From assembly GCF_007713685.1 (NCBI RefSeq), contig NZ_VMRJ01000001.1, positions 62,001 to 126,000 of the forward strand: DNA of 64,000 bases, given 5' to 3'. A program made the translations under genes and the position numbers. Below are positions 19,513 through 28,585 of the stretch, piece by piece. Within the stretch, counting starts at the first letter, position 1. Each line of letters begins with the position of its first letter. The DNA comes from Hymenobacter setariae (GTDB lineage: Bacteria > Bacteroidota > Bacteroidia > Cytophagales > Hymenobacteraceae). The notes beneath the pieces are model-generated. The model saw only the letters and a program-made list of their open reading frames with translations, was not told the origin of the DNA and ran no database searches.

Positions 19513-21045
19513 CTAGCGCAATTCGCTCACCAGCGTGACAACGGAGCGCGGCGCTACTTGCAGCGGCTGGCCCGCTGGCACGGCTGCACCCGGCTGCAAG
19601 TCGGCTGTGGCAGAGGTAACGTAAGACTTGCCCGCGCCCAGCCGCTTGCCGCTCAGCACGAGCTGTACGGTGGCGGGCGTGTCGTAGTCGTTCACGACGA
19701 CCGTTATCAGTTGCTTGCCATTCGAGCTTTTGTAGGCCGACACCAGGGGCTGGCCGGTGCGGGCTGAGTCGGCTAGCTGAGCGTCGAGGCGCACGGCGCC
19801 GGGGCGCAGGTAGCGGCTGTAGTTACCTAGGGCCCATAGCATCTTGCTGGGCTGATAGGTGCCGTCGGTCTTGTTTTTGTTGATGTACACGAGGCCGTCT
19901 TTGTAGTCGTAGGGCGAAATGGCCAGCCACCACTGCCAGGCGGTGGCGTTGCCCACGGCCAAGTCGTAGTGCACGACTTTAGCCAGGTAGAGCGCTGGTT
20001 TCATCCCTAGGTCGCGCGGCCCGCCGTTAATTTCGCCCGCGTTATCGCCCAGGATGCAGTACTCGCTCTGCCAGTAGCTGATGCCTTTCAGCGCCGCCAC
20101 CCGCGCCGCTAGTCGCTGCCGCGTGGCGATGGCCGTGGCGGCCGGCGAGGTCGTGAAGTAGCTGTGCCCCGCGATGATGGGCGCTACCTGCGGCGTGCCG
20201 CCTAGGTGGGTCGGCGCGGCTTTGTCGCCAAAAAAGGCTGCCAGCTGGTCACCTCGGCCGGGCTTGTCGGCGGTGGTGAACAGGTAGTCGAGCTTGCCGG
20301 CCTCGGTCACTAGCACTTTAGTGGGGAGTCTCTGGGCGGCCAGGGCGGCGGCCGTGGCTTTGGCTACGCCGGCTATTTCGGGGTTGCGGAAGGGGCTACC
20401 TTCCTGGCCGCCGTCACTCCAGTCCCACTGAGGCTCGTTGATGGGGCTGAGGTAGTCGAATGTGATGCCGGTGGCCTGCTTCACGCCCTGCACCACCTTG
20501 GCGCAGTAGGTACCTAGGGCCGCATAATTAGCAGGTGGCAGGTTGGTTTCACCGCCTTTGGCGTAGGCCTTGCCAGTGGCGGTCAGCGATACGGGCGGGC
20601 TGTTCAAGAACCCTAGGAACTGCTTAACGCCGCGCTGCTGGGCGGCTTTCAAAAACCACAGCTGCCCAGCCTGCCGCGTGAAGTCGTAGCTGCCCGCGGG
20701 CGTTAAAAACGACTCGGCCCGCCGCCACTCGTCCTTGATGCCGCTGGCCTCGCCTTGCTCGGCGCTACCCGCCCCAATATTGAAGCGCCACATCGACAAG
20801 CCGATGCCTTTTTCTTGGCTAAATAGCAAGTCGGCAATGGCTTCTTTTTTGGCGGCGGGCCAGTTGCCCACAAACTGCCCAGCCCAGGCATCAGAAGCGG
20901 CGAAATTGGCAATGGTTTGGTGCGGCTTAGTGGCGTCGATGCGCACTGTAGTGATAGCTGGCGTTTGAGCGCGGGCGGGGCTGGTGGCTGCCAGTAGCCC
21001 AACGGCCAGCGGCGCTACAGCCTTCAAGGTGAAGGAGAAAGACAT
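19513..21045 (-). CDS. Glycoside hydrolase family 30 (endo-beta-1,6-galactanase type), exported
   Basis: A 510-residue enzyme with signal peptide MSFSFTLKAVAPLAVGLLAA-TSPARA. The catalytic barrel begins HQTIANFAASDAWAGQFVG, with GIGLSMWRFNIGAGSAEQG, SPINEPQWDWSDGGQEG (acid/base Glu near 203) and SYWQSEYCILGD (nucleophile Glu near 327). A beta-sandwich tail follows. The combination of NEPQWDW and WQSEYCILG with WQWWLAISPYDYKDGL resembles the GH30 subfamily that holds endo-beta-1,6-galactanases, so arabinogalactan side chains are the most likely substrate; this subfamily call is inference. It follows susD on the same strand after a 151-base gap with a hairpin. Confidence 0.87.
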   Translation of the reverse strand: MSFSFTLKAVAPLAVGLLAATSPARAQTPAITTVRIDATKPHQTIANFAASDAWAGQFVGNWPAAKKEAIADLLFSQEKGIGLSMWRFNIGAGSAEQGEASGIKDEWRRAESFLTPAGSYDFTRQAGQLWFLKAAQQRGVKQFLGFLNSPPVSLTATGKAYAKGGETNLPPANYAALGTYCAKVVQGVKQATGITFDYLSPINEPQWDWSDGGQEGSPFRNPEIAGVAKATAAALAAQRLPTKVLVTEAGKLDYLFTTADKPGRGDQLAAFFGDKAAPTHLGGTPQVAPIIAGHSYFTTSPAATAIATRQRLAARVAALKGISYWQSEYCILGDNAGEINGGPRDLGMKPALYLAKVVHYDLAVGNATAWQWWLAISPYDYKDGLVYINKNKTDGTYQPSKMLWALGNYSRYLRPGAVRLDAQLADSARTGQPLVSAYKSSNGKQLITVVVNDYDTPATVQLVLSGKRLGAGKSYVTSATADLQPGAAVPAGQPLQVAPRSVVTLVSELR

Positions 21046-21066
21046 GTAGAAAAGACTTGAAATAGG

Positions 21067-21107
21067 TAGTCCGGCTGCTCCTCCGGGTAAGGTGAGCAGC
21101 CGGACTA
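21067..21107 (-). terminator. Hairpin between susD-like and GH30 genes
   Basis: A perfect 14-base stem (TAGTCCGGCTGCTC with its complement at 21094-21107) and a 13-base loop. No T run follows on the minus strand, so it is more likely to protect the susC-susD message or reduce read-through to the enzyme genes than to stop transcription outright. Confidence 0.65.
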
Positions 21108-21196
21108 GTAAAATGGGACTAGGTGGCAGTTGCGCAGATTTCGTAGTCAGCGACTTATGGGAGGAAAATGCAGACTATAAATTCCGCACAACTAAC

Positions 21197-22738
21197 CTAG
21201 TAGCCAGGGTTCTGGGTTACGTTACCGCCCGAGAGTTGAATCTGGGGAGTCGGAATCGGGAAGAGGTTATTCTTCTCCGAAATCTGGTCCTTCACCTTGC
21301 CCTTGTCGTAGGGGTCGGTACTGGTGAGCTGCGCTTTATTGAAGGCCGTCATCACGTCAACCAGGCGCTTCTGGCGCACTAGGTCGTAGTAGCGGTGGCC
21401 TTCCATGGCCAGCTCGAGGCGGCGCTCCAGCCAGATGTCATTCAGCAGCTGCGTGCCCGACGAAGTGCGGGGTAGCACTGTGCCGGGGCTGAGGCGGTTG
21501 GCGCGGGCGCGCACCAAGTTCAGCGAAGCTAGAGCTTTGGGGTCCTGGCCCAGTTTGTTCGAGGCCTCGGCATGGATGAGCAGCAGGTCGGCCAAGCGCA
21601 TCTCGATGCGGTTGAGCGGCGCGTGGTTTTGCTCGTTGGCGGGGCGGTCGGCCAAGGGCAGGAACATCTTGCGGCTAATGCGGCCCGACTCGTTTTCGCT
21701 CACCTTGGTGTCGTAGTTCGAGTAGTCGAAGTTGGCCGTTTTGGGCCCCACGTTGTCGCCTTGCTTGATGATGGTCCACTGGCGGCGCGGGTCGTTGCCG
21801 AAGGCCTGCTCTAGGTTGCTGCTGGGCGTGTTGAAGCCCCAGCCGCCATCGGCGCGGCTGCGCATTACCACCGTGAGGGCGGTGCCGAGGTTGAAGGTCT
21901 GGTTGGCGTTGTAATTGAGCTCAAAAATCGACTCTACACCGTTGGGGTTGCTCACGCTCCACACCTTGTCGAAGTCACCCAGGCTGTACTGGTTCGAGTT
22001 GATAACCGTCTCGGCGGCCGTCTGGGCCAGGGCCCACTGCTCGGTAAAGAGATAGGCTTTGGCTAGGTAGGCATTGGCGGCGCCTTTGGTAGCGCGGCCT
22101 TTGTCAGCGCTGGCGCGGGCGTTTTTCTCGGGCAGCGCAGCAGCGGCTTCCTGAAGGTCCTTAATAATCTGAGTGTAGCACTCGGCGGCCGTAGCGCGCT
22201 TGAGGGTCACGGCATCGGCGGGCGACACGGGCGTGAGCACCAGCGGCACCCCGCCGTAGCCCTTCACTAGCTCGAAGTAGTTGTAGGCTCGGATAAACTT
22301 GAGCTCGCCAATGAGCTGCTGCTGCAAGGTGGGGTCGATGGGCGCCTTGGCGATGCCCACTAGCGCGGCGTTGCAGTTGCCAATCGACTGGTAGATGTGC
22401 GTGTAGCGGTTGTCGAACCACTCGTTGTTGGGCAGCCAGAAGAAGCGGGCAAAATCGCCAAACTCGCGCTGGTCGCCGGCAATGGCGTTGCCTTTCCAGG
22501 CATCGTCCGAGCCCGCATCGCCAAACATGCGGGTGCGGTCAATCTGCCACCAGTCGCTTTGGTCGGCCAGGGCGTAGCAGCCCATCACGGCCGCCTTGCA
22601 CTCGTCGGCGTTGGTGTAGTAGTTATCGGTAGTCTGCTGGCCCTGGGGCGATTGGTCCAGGAAATTAGAGCACGACTGCGTGCCTAGGCTCAAGCTCAGG
22701 CCCAGCGCCAGGGTGAATAGGCGGGAGTAATTTTTCAT
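21197..22738 (-). CDS. SusD/RagB family outer-membrane glycan-binding lipoprotein
   Basis: A 513-residue surface lipoprotein. The N-terminus MKNYSRLFTLALGLSLSLG is followed by TQSCSNFLDQSPQG: lipobox-like Cys, then the FLD..P start common to SusD proteins. Other family marks are RAYNYFELVKGYGGVPL and, near the end, RMADLLLIHAEA-like text (MRLADLLLIHAEASNK) and RRLELAMEGHRYYDLVRQ. It caps the SusC channel encoded 21 bases upstream and captures oligosaccharides for import. No SusE/F-like surface binding protein follows. Confidence 0.96.
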   Translation of the reverse strand: MKNYSRLFTLALGLSLSLGTQSCSNFLDQSPQGQQTTDNYYTNADECKAAVMGCYALADQSDWWQIDRTRMFGDAGSDDAWKGNAIAGDQREFGDFARFFWLPNNEWFDNRYTHIYQSIGNCNAALVGIAKAPIDPTLQQQLIGELKFIRAYNYFELVKGYGGVPLVLTPVSPADAVTLKRATAAECYTQIIKDLQEAAAALPEKNARASADKGRATKGAANAYLAKAYLFTEQWALAQTAAETVINSNQYSLGDFDKVWSVSNPNGVESIFELNYNANQTFNLGTALTVVMRSRADGGWGFNTPSSNLEQAFGNDPRRQWTIIKQGDNVGPKTANFDYSNYDTKVSENESGRISRKMFLPLADRPANEQNHAPLNRIEMRLADLLLIHAEASNKLGQDPKALASLNLVRARANRLSPGTVLPRTSSGTQLLNDIWLERRLELAMEGHRYYDLVRQKRLVDVMTAFNKAQLTSTDPYDKGKVKDQISEKNNLFPIPTPQIQLSGGNVTQNPGY

Positions 22739-22759
22739 GACTTTGGCGGGTGGGGAGAG

Positions 22760-25700
22760 TTAGAAGCTGATGTTGGCGCCCACCAGGTAGGTGCGGTTGG
22801 TGGGGTAGTTGCCGAGGTCGATACCGCGGTTCAGGGCCGACGAAGCATCGGTGTACGAGCGGCCGTAGCCAATTTCGGGGTCGGCACCGCTGTACTTGGT
22901 GAAGGTGAATAGGTTCTGACCGCTCACGTAGAGGCGCAGGCCGGCCATGTGCATGGCGTTGGTTACCTCCTTGCGGAAGGTGTAGCCTACTTGCAGGTTG
23001 CGGACGCGGGCGTAGGAGCCGTTCTCCACGTAGAAGTTGTTGAAGCGCGTCAGGTTCTGGTTGTTGTCGTTGGCCGTGATGCGGGGCACCGTGTTGGAGG
23101 TGCCTTCGCCGTGCCAGGCAGTGTTTTCGAGGCCGGCTATCTTGTTGTAGTTGTAGCTGCCCGAGTACCACCAGCCTTTGCTGGCGTTCACGATGTCGTT
23201 GCCTAGGCTACCCACCAACGAGGCTTGCAGGTCGAAGCCCTTGTAGCCCATGTTCAGGTTCACGCCGAAGGTCATGGCCGGCGTGGGGTTGCCGATGTAT
23301 TTCTGGTCGTCGGCATTAATCACGCCGTCGCCGTTGAGGTCCGCGAAGCGGAAGTCGCCGGGCTTAGCATTGGGCTGAATGACGGTGCCGTTGGCTGCCT
23401 TGTAGGAGTCAATCTCGCCCTGGTTTTGGAAGATACCCGTGTTCTGGTAGCCGTAGAAGGCGCCCACGTAGCCGCCTTCCTCAGTTTTGGAAGGGCGCCC
23501 GAAGATGGGCGTATTGCCCGAATACAGGGCTTGGCCGTTGGCCAGCGTACCAATCTTGCTGATGGCGCGGGTGCCGTTGATGCTCAAGCCGTAGGTGAAG
23601 GCGCCCTTGTTTTCGGCGTAGCCCACCGTGAAGTCAAGGCCGTTGGTTTTCATGCTGCCGATGTTGGTCACCGGGCTGTTGTAGCCGTAGCCGGCGTGGC
23701 CTGGAATGGCCTGGGCCATTAGCATGTCGGTGGTGTTGCGGCGGAACACGTCGAAGGTGGCTGTCAGTCGGTTCTGGAAGAAGCCAAAATCAATACCTAG
23801 GTCGTAGTCCTCCACGGTTTCCCACTTCACGTTGGGGTTGGGCACGTTGCTCTGGATAACCGCCACTTGCGCCGTGCGGTCGTCGCCGGTCACGTAGTAA
23901 GTCTTGGAGAACGTGCCGGTGTAGGCCGAGTTGGTGATGCCATTGAAGCCAGCGCCACTGAAGGTGCTGATGTTCTGGTTACCCACGCGGCCCCAGCTGG
24001 CGCGCAGCTTCAGGAAGTTAAGCGTTTCAAACGACTTCATAAACTCCTCGTCGGTGATGAGCCAGCCTGCCGACAGCGAGGGGAACGTGCCCCAGCGGTT
24101 GTTGGTCGGGAATACCGAGGCTCCGTCGCGGCGAATGCTGGCCGACAGCAGGTAGCGGCCCTTGTAGTCGTAAGTCAGACGCCCGATAAGCGAGGCAATC
24201 GTGTTGGTGTAGGTGTTGCCGTTGGCGTTGTAGTTGGCCGTGGCCGCGTCGAGCTGGCGCAGGCTAGGGTCGTTGCTCGGAATGGCCTGGCCCGAAGCCA
24301 CCTCATTGTTCAGCCTGAACTTCTCGAACGTAGCAGCAGCCAAGGCCGTGAAGTTGTGGTCGCCCAGCGACTTCGTGTAAGTCAGCGTGTTGGTGTTGTT
24401 CCAGTAGAGGTACAGGTTGTGCTCGCGCGTCACCTGGTTTACTTGGTTGCGCTCGTTGGCGTCGATGGTATAGAACGGCGAAAACGCGTTGCGCTCGTAG
24501 AAATTGGTGTTCGTACCAAAGCGCGTTTCGGCAATCAGGCCCGGAATAAACTCGTAGTTGGCGTACACGTTGCCCACCAAGAAGTACTGGTTGCGCTTGT
24601 CGTCGTTGCGCTCTACCACGGCCAGCGGGTTGCCAATGTCGGTGGGCGAAGCGCCGTAGTTATCGTAGGGGTTGCCCGTGTTGCGGTCCTGGCGGGGCGA
24701 GGTGATGGGGTCATCGTTGAACGCATCCCGAAACAGACTACCATTATTGAGGTACTTCTGGTTGGTCATCGAGATGTTCAAATCCTGGCCCACCTTGAGG
24801 TGTTTGGCGGCTTGGTACTGAGTTTTCACGCGCAGCACGAGGCGGTCGAAGTCGGTGCCGCGTACCAGGCCACGCTCCTTATAGTAGCTCAGGCCCGTGG
24901 AGTACTGCACCTTGTCGGAGCCGCCTGACAGACCTAGGGAGTAGTTTTGGGTGATGCCGCGCTGCCGAATCTGGTCCCACCAGTTGGTGCTTTGAGTGTA
25001 CTGGTCGGGGTTGGCGTACACGGGCTGGTTGCCCGAGTTGGTAGCCGCTAGGTTCATGATGCGGGCGTACTCGCTGGCCGACGCCATGTGGGGCACCCGC
25101 GTGGGGTTCGACACGCCGTAGGTGGCATCTACCGTAATCACCGGCGCGCTCACCGAGCCCGCCTTGGTCGTGATGAGCACCACGCCATTGGCCGCCCGCG
25201 AGCCGTAGATGGCCGCCGAAGCCGCATCTTTGAGCACCGTGAGGGTGGCGATATCCTTCGGGTTGAGGTAGTTGATGTCATTCACCGGCAGGCCGTCTAC
25301 CACGTAGAGCGGGCTGTTGCCGTTGATGGTCGAGATACCGCGCACCAGAATTTGGGGCTGGCTGCCCGGCTCCGAGCCGGCACTAGTTACGGTAACGCCG
25401 GCGGCCTTGCCTTGCAGGGCCGAGCCTACATCGCTCACCGTCAGCTTCGAGAGCTCGGCGCCCTGCACCGTGGTTACGGCGTTAGTAACAGTACGCTTTT
25501 CCTGCGAGCCGAAGCCGATGACTACGGCCTCGTCGAGGGCCTGGGCGCTCGCGGTGAGCTTTATGCTTAGACCCTGGCCAGTAGCGGCCACTTCCTGGCG
25601 CTCATAGCCGATGTAGGAAATGACGAGGGTAGGGTTGGCCGTGCCCTCAGGCACCCGCAGCGAGAAGCGGCCGTCGGCGTCGGTGGAGGTGCCGATGGTG

Positions 25701-25900
25701 GTGCCTTTGAGCACCACTGTTACGCCGGGTAGGCCGGCGCCTTTTTCATCAAGTACGGTACCGCTCACGGGCGTGTCGGCGGCTGGCGCGCGGCGGGCGG
25801 TACCTAGGGCGGCACCCTCGGTGGGGAGGGCAGCAGCGGGTGCGGCGGCCACCGCCAAGGGCAGCAATGCTCCGCACAGGAGTATAGATTTTGCTTGCAT
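22760..25900 (-). CDS. SusC/RagA family TonB-dependent outer-membrane transporter
   Basis: A 1046-residue outer-membrane importer, started at ATG 25900, which opens a normal signal peptide (MQAKSILLCGALLPLAVAAA). A carboxypeptidase-regulatory-like domain follows (VSGTVLDEKGAGLPGVTVVL, about 45-125), then the TonB plug with the SusC signature LYVVDGLPVNDINYLNPKDI and VLKDAASAAIYGSRAANGVV, then the 22-strand barrel ending in ANISF. An in-frame upstream extension to 26059 is implausible. Together with the SusD-like protein it imports oligosaccharides, with energy from TonB. A promoter with a candidate operator lies at 26023-26068. Confidence 0.96.
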   Translation of the reverse strand: MQAKSILLCGALLPLAVAAAPAAALPTEGAALGTARRAPAADTPVSGTVLDEKGAGLPGVTVVLKGTTIGTSTDADGRFSLRVPEGTANPTLVISYIGYERQEVAATGQGLSIKLTASAQALDEAVVIGFGSQEKRTVTNAVTTVQGAELSKLTVSDVGSALQGKAAGVTVTSAGSEPGSQPQILVRGISTINGNSPLYVVDGLPVNDINYLNPKDIATLTVLKDAASAAIYGSRAANGVVLITTKAGSVSAPVITVDATYGVSNPTRVPHMASASEYARIMNLAATNSGNQPVYANPDQYTQSTNWWDQIRQRGITQNYSLGLSGGSDKVQYSTGLSYYKERGLVRGTDFDRLVLRVKTQYQAAKHLKVGQDLNISMTNQKYLNNGSLFRDAFNDDPITSPRQDRNTGNPYDNYGASPTDIGNPLAVVERNDDKRNQYFLVGNVYANYEFIPGLIAETRFGTNTNFYERNAFSPFYTIDANERNQVNQVTREHNLYLYWNNTNTLTYTKSLGDHNFTALAAATFEKFRLNNEVASGQAIPSNDPSLRQLDAATANYNANGNTYTNTIASLIGRLTYDYKGRYLLSASIRRDGASVFPTNNRWGTFPSLSAGWLITDEEFMKSFETLNFLKLRASWGRVGNQNISTFSGAGFNGITNSAYTGTFSKTYYVTGDDRTAQVAVIQSNVPNPNVKWETVEDYDLGIDFGFFQNRLTATFDVFRRNTTDMLMAQAIPGHAGYGYNSPVTNIGSMKTNGLDFTVGYAENKGAFTYGLSINGTRAISKIGTLANGQALYSGNTPIFGRPSKTEEGGYVGAFYGYQNTGIFQNQGEIDSYKAANGTVIQPNAKPGDFRFADLNGDGVINADDQKYIGNPTPAMTFGVNLNMGYKGFDLQASLVGSLGNDIVNASKGWWYSGSYNYNKIAGLENTAWHGEGTSNTVPRITANDNNQNLTRFNNFYVENGSYARVRNLQVGYTFRKEVTNAMHMAGLRLYVSGQNLFTFTKYSGADPEIGYGRSYTDASSALNRGIDLGNYPTNRTYLVGANISF

Positions 25901-26022
25901 CAGCAAGAAGGTATGCGACGAGCCAAAGCCCGCCTGGGTGGGGAAAATGTGGAAATCAGCTCGACTTGCGTTCCGAAGCAAGCGGTGGGCACCAGCTCGG
26001 AAAGGGGGCGCAAAAGAGGATG

Positions 26023-26068
26023 TAAAAGTACCGGCCGCCCTGCCCCCCAAGGGGAGCATTTTTCGGCA
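26023..26068 (-). promoter_or_regulatory. Promoter and candidate operator of the susC-susD operon
   Basis: On the minus strand: box TGCCGAAAAA (26068-26059), 8 bases, TTG (26050-26048), 17 bases, TACTTTTA (26030-26023), which differs from TAnnTTTG only in the last base. The same box, with the same 8- and 17-base spacings, precedes the GH35 gene. It starts about 120 bases before the susC start codon. Confidence 0.7.
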
Positions 26069-26195
26069 GAAGGGGGGCCAAAACCTGCCATTTTCCAGCG
26101 GCTATTAAAAGCTCCTTATTAGGTAATATGCTATAAATAAAACGCATAGTGCATTTTAGCAGTGTTCCAAAAAAGAAGTACCATAGTCCTGCCAT

Positions 26196-26240
26196 GCAAA
26201 AGGGAGCAACCCTGCGCCTGGCAGAGTTGCTCCCTTTTGC
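26196..26240 (-). terminator. Hairpin terminator of the GH35 gene
   Basis: A perfect 15-base stem (GCAAAAGGGAGCAAC and its complement) about 80 bases after the GH35 stop codon. The T run lies inside the descending arm on the minus strand. Confidence 0.75.
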
Positions 26241-26320
26241 AGCGCCGAGCGCCTGGGTTAACGAGGAGCTTTTAGCTAGCACTACCCCTTATATTCGGAG
26301 GGGCTAGCAGCCCTATGAGT

Positions 26321-28246
26321 CTACAAAGACCCTAGCGGTTTTAGCTCGCTGAGGATGGGATGGTCGAGGCCGGCCAAGCTAGTTTGCTGGGGCTTAAGTA
26401 GCTCCAGGACAGTTATCTCATTGGCGCCTTTTTTCAGCCACTCGGCCGGCACGTACAGCGTTTGCTGGGGGCCGATGCCCCAGTAGCGCCCTAGGTTGTG
26501 GCCGTTGACCCACACGCTACCCTTGCCCCACTGGCGTAGGTCGAGGTAGGTGTCGGTGGGCGTGGCTACGGTGAAGGTGCCGGTGCGCAGCACTGGGCCG
26601 GTGGTAGCGGTGGGGGCCGCCGCGCTAGCCTTGGCCACGGCCGGGGCTTGGTCGAAGGGGAGGCCGTACTGCTGCCAGCCGGTAAGCTCTTTGCCACCTA
26701 GGGTCACGCTTTTGGTGATGCCCTTGTTATTCTGGAGCAGGTACTCGCCAAAATTGACGCGGCCCAGGTTCTCGACCAGGATGTCGAGCTGCACTTTGCC
26801 GGCGGGCAGTGTCACGCGCATGCTGTCTTGGCGCTCGCGGCGGTCGAGGGTGCCCACGCGCTGGCCGTTTACCATTACCACGGCGTAGTCGCGCAGGTCA
26901 CGCAGCTTGAGCACTTGCGCGCCGCCACCACCGGCCACGGTAGTGCGGTAGAGCACAAAGCCGTAGGCCTGCTTGAGGGCCTCAAACGTGAGCGGCTTTT
27001 GGCTAGCCACGGGGGCCGGCAGACGCTCTAGTAGGGGCTGACTCTTGGTGAGCTGTACGGCCGGCAGGGCCACGCTGGGCTTGGCGGCGGGCACAGGCGG
27101 CAGAGGCTGGTTCTTTGGCCGATACTTGGCAATGACCTCGCGGAAAGCCCGGAACTTGGCCGTGGGGTTGCCGGCCTCGTCGAGGGGCGCGTCGTAGTCG
27201 TAGGAGCTGATTTGAGGCTCGTAGTGGCTGGTGTCGCCCTTGAAGTTGGCCCCGTTCATGAAGCCCCGGGTGGTGCCGCCGTGGAACATGTACATATTGA
27301 TGCTCATGCCGGCGCGCAGCACCGAATCGAGGCCTGGCGTGTAGCGGGCGGCGGGCACCGTGTGGTGCGGCGCGCCCCACCAGTCGAACCACGCTGGGTA
27401 CCACTCGGCCACGTAGTAAGGGCCCTTGCCGTCGTGGTTGGTGTTCACGAGCTTGCGAATCTGGCTGGGCTTGTCGGTGCCATTGACGGCGGGTAGCAGG
27501 CCGGGCAGGTGACCCTTGGCTACATCATTTACCGGGTCGCAGGTATAAAGCAACCCATCAAAGCCGGCTTGCTCAAACAGGCGCTTGTTTTGGGCTAGGT
27601 ACACTTTATCAGACCCATACGACCCGTATTCGTTCTCGACCTGCACCATCAAGACCGGGCCTCCGTGGTTGACTTGCAGCGGGGCCAACTGCTTGCCTAC
27701 GGCTTGGAGGTAGCGGGTGTAGGCAGCAATGTACTGAGGCTCCTGGCTGCGCACCTTCAGGCCGGACACGTTCTGGAGCCAGTAGGGGTAGCCTCCAAAT
27801 TCCCATTCGGCGCACACGTAGGGGCTGGGGCGCAAAATCACCCACAAGCCTTCTTCCTGGGCCATTTTCACGAAGGCCGCCACGTCGTTGTTGCCCGCAA
27901 AGTCGTACTTGCCCGGCTGGGGCTCGTGCACGTTCCAAAACACGTAGGTGCCTATCGTGTTTAGGCCCATCGCCTTGGCCATCTTGAGGCGACTGCGCCA
28001 AGCCTCGCGCGGAATGCGGGGATAGTGCAACTCGCCAGAAATCATTTGCAAGGGCTTGCCATCGAGCAAAAACTGGTTGTTGCCCAGCGCAAAGGTGTGG
28101 GTAGGCGCTGGGGCTGGCTTGGGCGCGGCCGCGGTGGTGCGCTTGCGGGGCGGCCGGGCCGCGGGTGGGGTAGCGGGGGCGGCTTCGGCCAGGCCGGCAG
28201 CCAGCAACAGCAAAACCAGGTTTTGCGAGAAAGTAGTTTTTCTCAT
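26321..28246 (-). CDS. Glycoside hydrolase family 35 beta-galactosidase, exported
   Basis: ATG 28246 opens a signal peptide (MRKTTFSQNLVLLLLAAGLA-EA) and a Pro/Ala/Lys-rich linker (about 25-50) before the catalytic barrel. GH35 motifs: SGELHYPRIPREAWRSRLK, GTYVFWNVHEPQPGKYDF, RPSPYVCAEWEFGGYPYWL, acid/base Glu in QVENEYGSYG (about 202), nucleophile Glu in VAEWYPAWFDWWG (about 280). Two jelly-roll domains end the 641 residues, with VWVNGHNLGRYWGIGPQQTL. It should release non-reducing-end beta-galactose in the periplasm. It has its own promoter with the same operator box as susC and is divergent from the hybrid regulator. Confidence 0.95.
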   Translation of the reverse strand: MRKTTFSQNLVLLLLAAGLAEAAPATPPAARPPRKRTTAAAPKPAPAPTHTFALGNNQFLLDGKPLQMISGELHYPRIPREAWRSRLKMAKAMGLNTIGTYVFWNVHEPQPGKYDFAGNNDVAAFVKMAQEEGLWVILRPSPYVCAEWEFGGYPYWLQNVSGLKVRSQEPQYIAAYTRYLQAVGKQLAPLQVNHGGPVLMVQVENEYGSYGSDKVYLAQNKRLFEQAGFDGLLYTCDPVNDVAKGHLPGLLPAVNGTDKPSQIRKLVNTNHDGKGPYYVAEWYPAWFDWWGAPHHTVPAARYTPGLDSVLRAGMSINMYMFHGGTTRGFMNGANFKGDTSHYEPQISSYDYDAPLDEAGNPTAKFRAFREVIAKYRPKNQPLPPVPAAKPSVALPAVQLTKSQPLLERLPAPVASQKPLTFEALKQAYGFVLYRTTVAGGGGAQVLKLRDLRDYAVVMVNGQRVGTLDRRERQDSMRVTLPAGKVQLDILVENLGRVNFGEYLLQNNKGITKSVTLGGKELTGWQQYGLPFDQAPAVAKASAAAPTATTGPVLRTGTFTVATPTDTYLDLRQWGKGSVWVNGHNLGRYWGIGPQQTLYVPAEWLKKGANEITVLELLKPQQTSLAGLDHPILSELKPLGSL

Positions 28247-28585
28247 AAGGGCGAAAAGTGGCAGGCCGCGGCGGGACCGGGTAGCCGGGTGGGAAATGCC
28301 CCGCGACAGCCAGCGCAGGGGAGATGTATAGAATTGTGAAGGGACAAAAGTACCCGCCTGCGCGACCGGCAAAGGGGGCTTTTTTCGGCAAAAAACGCCC
28401 TAAATACCCTGCAAAAGGCCTATTAAAGGGTATCTCACCTGCGGTGGCAGTTAGCAGCCTAGCGCCTAGCTAATGGCCCGAGCCGCCGGGGCGCGAGCCT
28501 GGCCGGGGCCGCCGGTAAGCTGCTCGCTGGGCGGTTCGGTGCTATCTTTCCTTAGCGGATAGCAAGTCCGCTACGGTATTTTAGC
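28247..28585. other. Divergent regulatory region between GH35 and the hybrid regulator
   Basis: This 339-base stretch carries the GH35 promoter and operator candidate (28345-28390). For the plus-strand regulator gene, TATCTTTC at 28543-28550 is a weak -7-like match 35 bases before its ATG. No gene was seen. Confidence 0.5.
28345..28390 (-). promoter_or_regulatory. Promoter and candidate operator of the GH35 gene
   Basis: On the minus strand: TGCCGAAAAA (28390-28381), TTG (28372-28370), a 17-base spacer and a perfect TACTTTTG (28352-28345). The box lies in an imperfect palindrome, GCTTTTTTCGGCAAAAAACGC when read on the plus strand apart from one base. The spacing is identical to the susC promoter. 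Confidence 0.75.

Larger units (their letters stand above)
25901..26320. other. Intergenic region upstream of the susC-like gene
   Basis: This 420-base stretch holds the susC promoter and operator candidate (26023-26068), an AT-rich part (26101-26160) and the hairpin terminator of the GH35 gene (26196-26240). I see no gene in it; short reading frames here overlap these elements. Confidence 0.6.

Noticed and set aside
23867..24928. Long open frame of 353 codons on the plus strand inside the susC gene
   Set aside because: Antisense to a certain SusC frame; composition is an effect of GC-rich codons, and no motif is seen.
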